Source of the DNA: Salibacteraceae bacterium
GTDB lineage: Bacteria; Bacteroidota; Bacteroidia; Flavobacteriales_G; Salibacteraceae
Length of the DNA: 13,043 nucleotides
Direction: 5' to 3'
Assembly: GCA_023262195.1 (NCBI GenBank)
Contig: JALRDM010000387.1
Location: 1 to 13,043, forward strand
Under the pieces are notes generated by a model that saw only the letters and a list, made by a program, of their open reading frames with translations, had not been told where the DNA came from and did not search any database. Position 1 is the first letter of the stretch. Every line of letters begins with the position of its first letter. Below, piece after piece: positions 6,869-13,043 of the stretch. A program made the position numbers and the translations under genes.

Positions 6869-7476
6869 GATTCTAGTTTGATTAGCGGTAAAAGCTTTTG
6901 ATATAACTCATCGCCACTTTCTTCAATCGATTTTCCTTGTGTTTCTATTTCTATATCTGGGCTTGAAGGTGCTTCAAATGGTGCTGATATACCAGTGAAA
7001 TTAGGTATTTCGCCAGCCCTTGCCTTGGCATAAAGCCCCTTTACATCTCGTTTCTCGCATTCTTCCAAGGGAGTATTTATGAAAACCTCTACGAAGTCGT
7101 CTTCTCCAATGATCGACTTGGCCTGGTTGCGCACCTCATTGGTAGGGCTTACAAAGCTGTTGATGCAGATAATTCCCCCATCTAAAAACAATTTGGCAAC
7201 TTCTGAGATACGCCTAATGTTCTCTTCCCGGTCTTTTTCTCCAAAACCTAACCCAGCATTTAATCCTGTGCGCACATTATCGCCATCGAGGAGCTTAGAA
7301 AAATAGCCGTTATCAATCAGTTTGCGCTCAAGATATTTAGCCAAGGTAGTCTTACCGGAGCCACTGAGACCAGTCATCCAGACTACCTTCGACTTTTGAT
7401 TCAGAAAAACTTCTTTCTCTGACCTTGGGATGATCTCGTCAAAAACGCTGTGGATGTGGTTTCCTTCGTCCTTCAT
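6865..7476 (-). CDS. cysC: Adenylylsulfate kinase (CysC)
   Basis: The 203-residue product phosphorylates APS to PAPS, the active sulfate used for reductive assimilation or by sulfotransferases. The P-loop G-L-S-G-S-G-K-T-T is at 36-44. It is followed by the APS-binding segments L-D-G-D-N-V-R and G-L-G-F-G-E-K-D-R-E-E-N-I-R-R, then F-I-N-T-P-L-E-E-C-E-K-R-D-V-K-G-L-Y-A-K-A-R and the lid region F-T-G-I-S-A-P-F-E-A-P. It is the first gene of the cysC-cysD-cysN operon, reading away from deoC. A perfect -7 promoter element lies ten bases before the ATG at 7476, supporting that start and predicting a very short leader. Confidence 0.97.
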   Translation of the reverse strand: MKDEGNHIHSVFDEIIPRSEKEVFLNQKSKVVWMTGLSGSGKTTLAKYLERKLIDNGYFSKLLDGDNVRTGLNAGLGFGEKDREENIRRISEVAKLFLDGGIICINSFVSPTNEVRNQAKSIIGEDDFVEVFINTPLEECEKRDVKGLYAKARAGEIPNFTGISAPFEAPSSPDIEIETQGKSIEESGDELYQKLLPLIKLES

Positions 7477-7486
7477 TTTGAGGCCG

Positions 7487-7494
7487 CAAAAATA
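7487..7494 (-). promoter_or_regulatory. -7 element of the cysCDN operon promoter
   Basis: Read on the minus strand this is TATTTTTG, a perfect match to the Bacteroidota -7 consensus TAnnTTTG. No TTG is present at the expected -33 spacing, so only half of the promoter is clear. Transcription would begin about 5-6 bases before the cysC ATG. Confidence 0.5.
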
Positions 7495-7517
7495 GCAATA
7501 TGCGGTGCGAGAAACTA

Positions 7518-7546
7518 TTGGTTGAAAGCAATTCTAACTAAGTTTG
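7518..7546 (+). promoter_or_regulatory. Bacteroidota-type promoter of deoC
   Basis: A -33 TTG (7518-7520), an 18-base spacer and a perfect -7 element TAAGTTTG (7539-7546) match the phylum's primary sigma-factor consensus (TTG, about 19 bases, TAnnTTTG). The element ends eight bases before the ATG at 7555, so the mRNA leader should be only a few bases. It excludes the in-frame GTG at 7450 as the start for transcripts made here. Confidence 0.68.
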
Positions 7547-7554
7547 AAAATCAT

Positions 7555-8469
7555 ATGAAATCAGCTCCTGACCTTAGAAATTTTTTGACTCCAACCGTAG
7601 ATCAAATGGGCATCAACGACCGTATTGCTCGAATCAAATCTCGGAGCATTAAAACCGATGCTAAAATGGAAGGATTGAAGCTCGCGTTGAGTATGATTGA
7701 TTTGACCACTTTAGAAGGGGCTGATACTCCAAAAAAGGTGGAGCAACTTTGTTACAAAGCCATGCATCCGCATGATAAAATAAGCGGATTGCCAACCGTA
7801 GCGGCCGTGTGTGTTTATCCATCGTTAGTGAGTGTAGCAAAAAATGTAGTGCGCGACTCGGGAGTTAAAGTTGCCGCAGTAGCTACCTATTTCCCTAGTG
7901 GACAATCGACAACTCAGATTAAAATTGACGAGACCAATTATGCCATTGGAGAAGGAGCGGACGAAATTGACATGGTGATATCTAGGCGTGAGTTCCTGCG
8001 CGGTAACTACAACTATGTGCTTGATGAAATCATGGCCATCAACGAGCTATGTAAAACCCATAAAGTTAGACTCAAAGTAATCTTAGAAACCGGTGAAATA
8101 GGATCACTTGATGAGGTAAGAAAAGCCAGTGACTTGGCACTTTTAGCTAATCCGGACTTTATTAAAACCAGTACCGGAAAAATTGGGCAAGCCGCCAATA
8201 TGCAGGTTACCTTGGTTATGCTTCAGGCGATTTGGGATCATTACACTAAAACCGGCATCCAAGTAGGAATGAAACCTGCCGGTGGTATTTCCGATGCAAA
8301 AACTGCTTTACATTATCTACGGATGGTCAAAGAGGTATTGGGCGATGAATGGCTAAATAATCAATGGTTTCGATTTGGAGCAAGTCGGTTAGCCAATGAT
8401 GTGCTCATGCAAATCGCCAAACAGACCGAAGGCGTTTATCAATCGGCCAATTACTTTTCAAAAGATTAA
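7555..8469 (+). CDS. deoC: Deoxyribose-phosphate aldolase (DeoC)
   Basis: The 304-residue product, from the ATG at 7555, cleaves 2-deoxyribose-5-phosphate to glyceraldehyde-3-phosphate and acetaldehyde in deoxynucleoside catabolism. Catalytic residues are recognisable by comparison with E. coli DeoC: the Schiff-base lysine K204 in D-F-I-K-T-S-T-G-K (E. coli K167), the second lysine K240 in V-G-M-K-P-A-G-G-I (K201), D139 in E-I-D-M-V-I (D102), and the early I-D-L-T-T-L motif (residues 48-53). It is longer than the E. coli enzyme because of about 45 extra N-terminal residues, as in longer DeoC forms. The frame stays open upstream to a GTG at 7450, but that would run into cysC and upstream of the predicted promoter. 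No other deo genes are adjacent. The stop abuts the convergent DUF389 gene with no spacer. Confidence 0.96.
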   Translation: MKSAPDLRNFLTPTVDQMGINDRIARIKSRSIKTDAKMEGLKLALSMIDLTTLEGADTPKKVEQLCYKAMHPHDKISGLPTVAAVCVYPSLVSVAKNVVRDSGVKVAAVATYFPSGQSTTQIKIDETNYAIGEGADEIDMVISRREFLRGNYNYVLDEIMAINELCKTHKVRLKVILETGEIGSLDEVRKASDLALLANPDFIKTSTGKIGQAANMQVTLVMLQAIWDHYTKTGIQVGMKPAGGISDAKTALHYLRMVKEVLGDEWLNNQWFRFGASRLANDVLMQIAKQTEGVYQSANYFSKD

Positions 8470-9957
8470 TTACTCCAGCACAAGGCGCAGAGAATCGCAT
8501 TTCGTGCGCACTTGAAGCCAATTTGACAAGCGCGTTTTTTCCTCTTGGGATACGCGTCCATTAAACTTCACGTACGCAAACATAACCGTGTCTAACCGCA
8601 TGCTATCGGCAGTAAATACGGGATTTTTCATTAAGGTAAACTCACGAACATTATCATATGATGCATGTAGCTCTCGTGAAATATCCCCAATGGGTAACTC
8701 GCGACTCCGGAGTCTAACAATTTCTTTTTCTAGGGTATTAATGCGCTCTTCCTTGGATTGGAGCACTTCTTCATTCCGCTTATACAGGTCTTCGATAATG
8801 CCTGACTTCATATTCTGATTCATCAATTGCACCGTAGCCATATCAAGTCCTTCTTCCTTAATAGCTCCTTGACGCACCACCAATTCTGCTCCGTCAAGTC
8901 GTTCGTTTAGTTTCATTTTCGCTTTAATATTTTCAATCACTTGAGGCATAATCGGCTCACCGATCAACGCCACCTCGATTTTCGGCACATCGCCATCGAG
9001 ATTGACCGTCTTCGAAATCACTTGAGCATTATCGAATAGAAAATTTTCAGAAACAAATACTCCTGCCTCTCTTTCAAATACGGAATCACGTACCAAATTA
9101 TACGCGATGTATAACGATGGCAGGGTAGTTACAATTACAAAGGCAGCAATCCAACGCCTCACCTTAAGTGCTCGGACTGGATCTAAAAACTCTTTTTGCG
9201 GATACTTTAGGAATCGGACTACAACCAGCGTAGAAACACTAATAAACACCGAGTTAATGGCGAATAGATAAAACGCCCCAAAGAAGTAAGTCCATTGAGC
9301 GGTAGCCAATCCATACCCTGCAGTACACAGTGGTGGCATAAGTGCTGTGGCTATGGCAACGCCAGGAATGGCATTGCTCTTTTCTTTTCTCGAGCCCGCC
9401 ACAATTCCCGCGAGCCCGCCAAAAAGGGCAATGAGTACATCCCAAATGGTCGGTTGCGTTCGTGCAAGCAGCTCACTCTGTGCATCGCTTATCGGACTCA
9501 AAAAGAAATACACGGTAGATGTGGCCACAGAGATCAAGACCATAAACCCTAGATTCTTGGCGGCCCGTTTTATTAAACCAAAATCATTGATTCCCGCGCC
9601 CAGACCAATGCCCATAATTGGTCCCATTAACGGTGAAATAAGCATCGCACCGATCACCACAGCCGTTGAATTCATGTTCAACCCAACACTTGCAATGAAT
9701 ATGGCGAAGATCAAAATCCAAACATTCGGACCATTAAACTCTACGCCTTTTCGGATGTAATCGCTCGTTTCTTCTGGAGTCGCTTGATCGTCACTGAGGT
9801 TTAATCGATCCTTCAAGAAGGATAGAAACTGGACAATGACGCGTTTTGGAGAGATTTGGACCGGTGGCTTTTGTTGAGCTTGCGCTTCATTTGCCGCTTC
9901 ATCGGCAGCGTTGTTTGCAGCTGCGTCAGTCGATTCTTTCGGTGATTCTGCGTTCAT
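8470..9957 (-). CDS. DUF389 family multi-pass membrane protein with coiled-coil C-terminal region
   Basis: The product has 495 residues from the ATG at 9957. After a low-complexity Ala/Asn/Glu/Gln-rich N-terminus (about 8-30) come roughly seven membrane segments (about 79-95, 98-118, 133-153, 172-188, 198-216, 222-248, 268-288). DUF389-type motifs are visible: A-M-L-I-S-P-L-M-G-P-I-M-G-I-G-L-G (104-120) and G-S-R-K-E-K-S-N-A-I-P-G-V-A-I-A-T-A-L-M-P-P-L (188-210). A soluble tail of about 200 residues follows, with a predicted charged coiled coil (about 383-418) and a short C-terminal module (about 455-495). The family has no established function. A TTG at 10026 would add 23 residues that look non-coding, so I prefer the ATG. 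A weak -7-like TACCTTTC (9979-9986, minus) fits that choice. Single gene, divergent from the E1 gene. Confidence 0.85.
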   Translation of the reverse strand: MNAESPKESTDAAANNAADEAANEAQAQQKPPVQISPKRVIVQFLSFLKDRLNLSDDQATPEETSDYIRKGVEFNGPNVWILIFAIFIASVGLNMNSTAVVIGAMLISPLMGPIMGIGLGAGINDFGLIKRAAKNLGFMVLISVATSTVYFFLSPISDAQSELLARTQPTIWDVLIALFGGLAGIVAGSRKEKSNAIPGVAIATALMPPLCTAGYGLATAQWTYFFGAFYLFAINSVFISVSTLVVVRFLKYPQKEFLDPVRALKVRRWIAAFVIVTTLPSLYIAYNLVRDSVFEREAGVFVSENFLFDNAQVISKTVNLDGDVPKIEVALIGEPIMPQVIENIKAKMKLNERLDGAELVVRQGAIKEEGLDMATVQLMNQNMKSGIIEDLYKRNEEVLQSKEERINTLEKEIVRLRSRELPIGDISRELHASYDNVREFTLMKNPVFTADSMRLDTVMFAYVKFNGRVSQEEKTRLSNWLQVRTKCDSLRLVLE

Positions 9958-10027
9958 GGTGAGTGAATTTGTCGAGGTGAAAGGTAACGAGGTTTCTGCA
10001 TACAATGGATCAAACCGCGTTTTCAAC

Positions 10028-10063
10028 CTATGTCAAAGTACGGTTGTTATTTTTGAGACATAG
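10028..10063. repeat. Imperfect inverted repeat around the E1 gene -7 element
   Basis: CTATGTC (10028-10034) and GACATAG (10057-10063) are perfect inverted copies. Allowing a two-base insertion in the right arm, the match extends to CTATGTCAAA against TTTGAGACATAG. The arms flank the predicted -7 element of the E1 gene in the 121-base divergent region. It could be an operator or a chance pairing; short repeats like this are common. Confidence 0.3.
10048..10055 (+). promoter_or_regulatory. -7 promoter element of the E1 dehydrogenase gene
   Basis: TATTTTTG is a perfect match to the Bacteroidota -7 consensus TAnnTTTG, 23 bases before the ATG at 10079. The -33 position does not contain TTG, so the promoter is only half supported. 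The predicted leader is about 20 bases. Confidence 0.48.
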
Positions 10064-10078
10064 AATTACGCAAGATTT

Positions 10079-12169
10079 ATGAGCGAAACAAAAACGGCAA
10101 AATCAAAATCGGCTATCAATAAACAAACCTTGCTTGATGCATGGAAACTTATGTGTACGGCCAAGAGAATGAGTGAACTATACAATGAGAACATCCAGCT
10201 CACCTCTAAATACGTACATGCCACTAGCCGCGGACACGAGGCTGCCCAACTCGCTCTCGCTCTTCAGCTCAAGCCGCAAGACTTTGTTGCTCCATATTAT
10301 CGAGATGACTCGATTTTGTTGGGTATCGGTATGCAGCCATTCGATTTGATGCTACAACTCTTCGCAAAAAGAAACGATCCTTTTTCTGGAGGACGCACCT
10401 ATTATTCGCACCCCTCGCTCAAGGATGACGACAAGCCAAAAATTCCTCACCAAAGCTCAGCGACAGGGATGCAGGCCATACCTACAACTGGCGTTGGCAT
10501 GGGTATTCAATATAAAGAGCAAATGGGCTTGGCCGAGGACTTTAAGGGTGAAAACCCAGTGGTAGTTTGCTCGCTCGGTGACGCGTCCATCACCGAAGGT
10601 GAAGTGGCAGAAGCGTTTCAAATGGCGGTATTGAAGAAACTTCCCATGCTCTATTTTATTCAGGACAATGAATGGGATATCTCTGCCAGCGCAGATGAAA
10701 TTCGTGTAGGCGATGCTTCGCATTATGCAAAGGGCTTTAAAGGTCTTGAGGTAATTACGGTAGACAACGGACACGATTTTGTCGCCTGCCACGAAGCATT
10801 GAACAAAGCCATCACCACGATCAGAAAAGAGCGCAGACCATTCTTAGTGCATCTTAAAGTGCCATTGCTGAGCCACCACACCTCAGGGGTACGCATGGAA
10901 TGGTATCGCGATGATTTAGAAGACGACCGCAAGCGCGATCCACACCCATATTTTGAAAAGCAATTGCTCGATTTTGGTTTTGACCAAAAAGAGCTGGACA
11001 AGCTGCAAAAAGAAGCCATCGAATTGGCGGAATCCGACTTTAAAAGAGCGCAAGAGGCAGAAGACCCAAAACCCAGCGACCTAACCGATCACATCTTTGC
11101 CCCTACTCCAATTACCGAAGAAAAAGGGGAACGAAATCCTGCGGGCAAAGAAAAAACCGTCATGGTGGATAGCGCGCTATTTGCGGTACGCGAGATTTTA
11201 ACCAAACATCCTGAAGCATTACTCTATGGACAGGATGTTGGGCACCGATTGGGTGGTGTGTTTAGAGAAGCTGCCACACTCGCACAGCAGTTTGGAAAAG
11301 AACGTGTTTTTAATACCCCCATTCAGGAAGCCTTTATTATTGGATCTACCGTTGGAATGAGCGCGGTTGGATTGAAACCCATTGTAGAGGTTCAATTTGC
11401 CGATTACATCTGGCCCGGGTTGAATCAACTGTTTACGGAAGTAAGTCGGAGCTATTATTTGAGCAATGGCAAATGGCCGGTAAGCGCGGTGATCAGAGTG
11501 CCGATTGGCGCGTATGGCAGCGGTGGTCCATACCACAGCTCTTCCGTTGAAAGCATTCTCTCCAATATTAGAGGCATCAAGGTGGCTTATCCCAGCACTG
11601 GAGCAGACCTAAAAGGGCTACTCAAAGCAGCATACTACGATCCTAACCCATGCGTGTTGTTGGAGCATAAAGGATTATACTGGTCTAAAATCAAAGGCAC
11701 GGAAGGCGCCAAAACCACCGAGCCAAGCGAAGACTATGTCGTTCCATTTGGCAAGGCGCGCGTGGTGCAAGAAGCCGATCAAGCCAAGGTCGATTCGGGT
11801 GAAAGCTGTGTGGTGATTACCTACGGACGCGGGGTATATTGGAGTGAAGAGGCGGCCAAAGCTTTTCCTGGTCAAGTGGAAATCCTCGACCTCCGATCGA
11901 TACAACCGGTGGATGCTGAGGCGATTTTTGGATCTACCAAGAAGCACGGAAAAGTGGTGGTGGTAACCGAAGAACCACGAGGCAGCTCGTTTGGTCAGGG
12001 CATTGCGGGACGCGTGGTAGATGATTGTTTTGAATCGCTCGATGCTCCGGTAATTACAGTTGGTGCCATCGACACCCCTGCCATTCCATTAAACGAAATT
12101 TTGGAGCAGACGTATTTGCCTAACGCAGAAAAAGTACGCGAGGCGATAGAGCGGGTGTTGACTTTTTAA
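10079..12169 (+). CDS. 2-oxoacid dehydrogenase E1, fused alpha and beta subunits (probably branched-chain 2-oxoisovalerate type)
   Basis: The 696-residue polypeptide carries the E1 alpha chain (about 15-345) and beta chain (about 359-696) joined by a charged linker. E1 decarboxylates a 2-oxoacid with thiamine diphosphate and passes the acyl group to the lipoyl arm of E2. In the alpha half, the cofactor motif starts G-D-A-S-I-T-E-G-E (167-175) and closes with D-N-E-W-D (196-200), where the classical form is G-D-G ... N-N. S-H-H-T-S-G (265-270) resembles the branched-chain enzyme's active-site loop. In the beta half, N-T-P-I-Q-E (412-417) supplies the cofactor-activating glutamate, and G-G-P-Y-H-S-S-S-V-E (482-491) the conserved histidine loop. 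The branched-chain assignment rests on general resemblance; pyruvate or acetoin activity is not excluded. No E2 or E3 gene is in the window. The stop overlaps that of the convergent aminotransferase gene. Confidence 0.91.
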   Translation: MSETKTAKSKSAINKQTLLDAWKLMCTAKRMSELYNENIQLTSKYVHATSRGHEAAQLALALQLKPQDFVAPYYRDDSILLGIGMQPFDLMLQLFAKRNDPFSGGRTYYSHPSLKDDDKPKIPHQSSATGMQAIPTTGVGMGIQYKEQMGLAEDFKGENPVVVCSLGDASITEGEVAEAFQMAVLKKLPMLYFIQDNEWDISASADEIRVGDASHYAKGFKGLEVITVDNGHDFVACHEALNKAITTIRKERRPFLVHLKVPLLSHHTSGVRMEWYRDDLEDDRKRDPHPYFEKQLLDFGFDQKELDKLQKEAIELAESDFKRAQEAEDPKPSDLTDHIFAPTPITEEKGERNPAGKEKTVMVDSALFAVREILTKHPEALLYGQDVGHRLGGVFREAATLAQQFGKERVFNTPIQEAFIIGSTVGMSAVGLKPIVEVQFADYIWPGLNQLFTEVSRSYYLSNGKWPVSAVIRVPIGAYGSGGPYHSSSVESILSNIRGIKVAYPSTGADLKGLLKAAYYDPNPCVLLEHKGLYWSKIKGTEGAKTTEPSEDYVVPFGKARVVQEADQAKVDSGESCVVITYGRGVYWSEEAAKAFPGQVEILDLRSIQPVDAEAIFGSTKKHGKVVVVTEEPRGSSFGQGIAGRVVDDCFESLDAPVITVGAIDTPAIPLNEILEQTYLPNAEKVREAIERVLTF

Positions 12170-13043
12170 TGTAATGCTCTCACAAACAGCTCATTCTCTT
12201 TATCCAAACCGGTAGACACACGCACGCAATGTGGCAAACCAAAGGCACGCAAGTGGCGGATAAACACGCCCTTTTTCATCATATCATCCGTAAACTGCTT
12301 GGCGGCCACCTCGGTTTCAAGGTCGAGCATCACAAAGTTTCCAAAGGAGCGGACATAGTCAATTCCTGCTTCTGACAGAGCCGAATAATATAAGTCCAAC
12401 GCTCTGGTGTTCAGCTCCACTGCCTTGAGCATATGGTTGCGATCTTCCAAGGCAGCCATGCCCGCAGCTTGCGCCAAATTTGATGGGGCAAAGGTCATCT
12501 TCACTTTACGAATGGCTTCAATAAGCCGCGCATCGCCTAAGGCATACCCAAGTCTTATACCGGCTATTCCATATGCCTTACTAAAGGTTCTAAGAGTAAC
12601 AACGTTAGGTCTGCGCATCACAAAACTGTCAGGATAATCCTCAGACAAAGCCTGTGCGTATTCGTAATAGGCTTCATCCACTATGATCAATACATCGTCT
12701 GCAACAGAATCAACCAGATGGGTCAATTCGCTTTGAGAAATCATTGCCCCAGTAGGGTTGTTTGGGTTGGCCACGTAAACGGCCTTGGTTTTTTCCGTTA
12801 CCGAATCAATGAGTTTCTGAATGTCAAATCCATATTGATCGTTTAGCGGAAAACGTTTGGTTGGAATCTTGTTTGACTTTGCCCAGATGTACACCGCCAC
12901 GAAAGTGCCGTCACAGGTGAGTAGTTCATCTTCACCCTCGAAAAATGCCCGAAACATACAGTCGAATACCGACTCGCTGCCATTGTCCACCGTGACTTGG
13001 TCTATATCACAATTATTAAGCGCTGCAATACTTGAGCAAAGCT
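12166..13043 (-). CDS. hisC: Histidinol-phosphate aminotransferase-type PLP enzyme (5' end beyond window)
   Basis: The frame continues to the window edge (17 more codons upstream of the GTG at 12990), so the N-terminus, perhaps 55-65 residues, is missing; 291 residues are visible. It is a fold-type I, class I/II aminotransferase. Visible are the cofactor-phosphate segment V-D-N-G-S-E-S-V-F-D (HisC usually has G-N-G-S-D-E), N-P-N-N-P-T-G, D-E-A-Y-Y-E-Y, the Schiff-base lysine in T-F-S-K-A-Y-G-I-A-G-I-R-L-G-Y (codon at 12577-12579), and the substrate-carboxylate arginine in C-V-R-V-S-T-G near the end. HisC transfers an amino group between glutamate and imidazole-acetol phosphate in histidine synthesis, but close relatives act on aromatic amino acids. 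No other his gene is visible to settle this, because upstream neighbours lie outside the window. Confidence 0.86.
   Translation of the reverse strand, partial: LCSSIAALNNCDIDQVTVDNGSESVFDCMFRAFFEGEDELLTCDGTFVAVYIWAKSNKIPTKRFPLNDQYGFDIQKLIDSVTEKTKAVYVANPNNPTGAMISQSELTHLVDSVADDVLIIVDEAYYEYAQALSEDYPDSFVMRRPNVVTLRTFSKAYGIAGIRLGYALGDARLIEAIRKVKMTFAPSNLAQAAGMAALEDRNHMLKAVELNTRALDLYYSALSEAGIDYVRSFGNFVMLDLETEVAAKQFTDDMMKKGVFIRHLRAFGLPHCVRVSTGLDKENELFVRALH

Noticed and set aside
7450..7554. In-frame GTG extension of deoC adding 35 residues
   Set aside because: It overlaps the start of cysC, lies upstream of a good promoter at 7518-7546, and encodes nothing like the DeoC N-terminus. ATG 7555 is preferred.
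9391..9420. Ten-base direct repeat CGAGCCCGCC separated by ten bases
   Set aside because: It lies inside the DUF389 coding sequence and encodes Gly/Ala-rich membrane residues in different frames. Two copies are too few for a functional array.
9295..9760. Plus-strand open frames opposite the DUF389 gene
   Set aside because: They lie antisense to conserved membrane motifs, show no recognisable domain, and are explained as shadows of the real gene.
9958..10026. TTG-initiated N-terminal extension of the DUF389 protein
   Set aside because: The 23 extra residues have no family resemblance, a rare start codon would be needed, and an ATG is available at 9957.
10457..11536. Several minus-strand open frames opposite the E1 gene
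   Set aside because: They fall across the conserved cofactor and catalytic motifs of E1 and have no protein-like features of their own.

Overview
The window reads as ordinary chromosome from a member of the Bacteroidota, most likely Flavobacteriales or a close marine relative. Evidence: the C-terminal part of SprA (the outer-membrane translocon of the type IX secretion/gliding machinery, restricted to this phylum), two Bacteroidota-style TonB proteins, a fused alpha-beta 2-oxoacid dehydrogenase E1, and perfect copies of the phylum's unusual -7 promoter element (TAnnTTTG) in front of several genes. Shine-Dalgarno sequences are largely absent, as expected for the phylum. Every assignment comes from reading protein motifs by eye; no database search was possible.

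Layout. (1) 1-3046, plus strand: 3' end of sprA, gcvH (glycine cleavage H protein), a VanZ-family membrane protein whose GTG start shares a base with the gcvH stop, and a 70-residue cysteine-rich putative lipoprotein. (2) 3179-4688, plus strand: two adjacent but very different TonB-family proteins separated by a strong rho-independent terminator. (3) 7476-4685, minus strand: a tight cysC-cysD-cysN operon that converts sulfate to APS and then PAPS. (4) 7555-8469, plus strand: deoC (deoxyribose-phosphate aldolase), divergent from cysC across a 78-bp region holding a -7 element on each strand. (5) 9957-8470, minus strand: a DUF389 multi-pass membrane protein of unknown function. (6) 10079-12169, plus strand: thiamine-diphosphate-dependent E1 with alpha and beta chains in one polypeptide. 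(7) 13043-12166, minus strand: a HisC-type PLP aminotransferase, cut by the window edge.

How the genes relate. The cys genes form one pathway (ATP sulfurylase CysDN, then APS kinase CysC). The TonB proteins would power outer-membrane transport, and SprA exports cargo through the same membrane. The remaining genes are metabolic and mostly single transcription units. Coding density is very high. All three tail-to-tail gene pairs overlap or abut at their stop codons, leaving no space for conventional terminators. No stretch over 300 bases lacks a gene, and I saw no tRNA, rRNA, CRISPR array, insertion sequence or phage gene. I found no convincing new multi-gene system. The more unusual items are the near-leaderless divergent cysC/deoC promoter region, the tandem divergent TonB pair, the small cysteine-rich lipoprotein, and the DUF389 protein with its coiled-coil C-terminal region.
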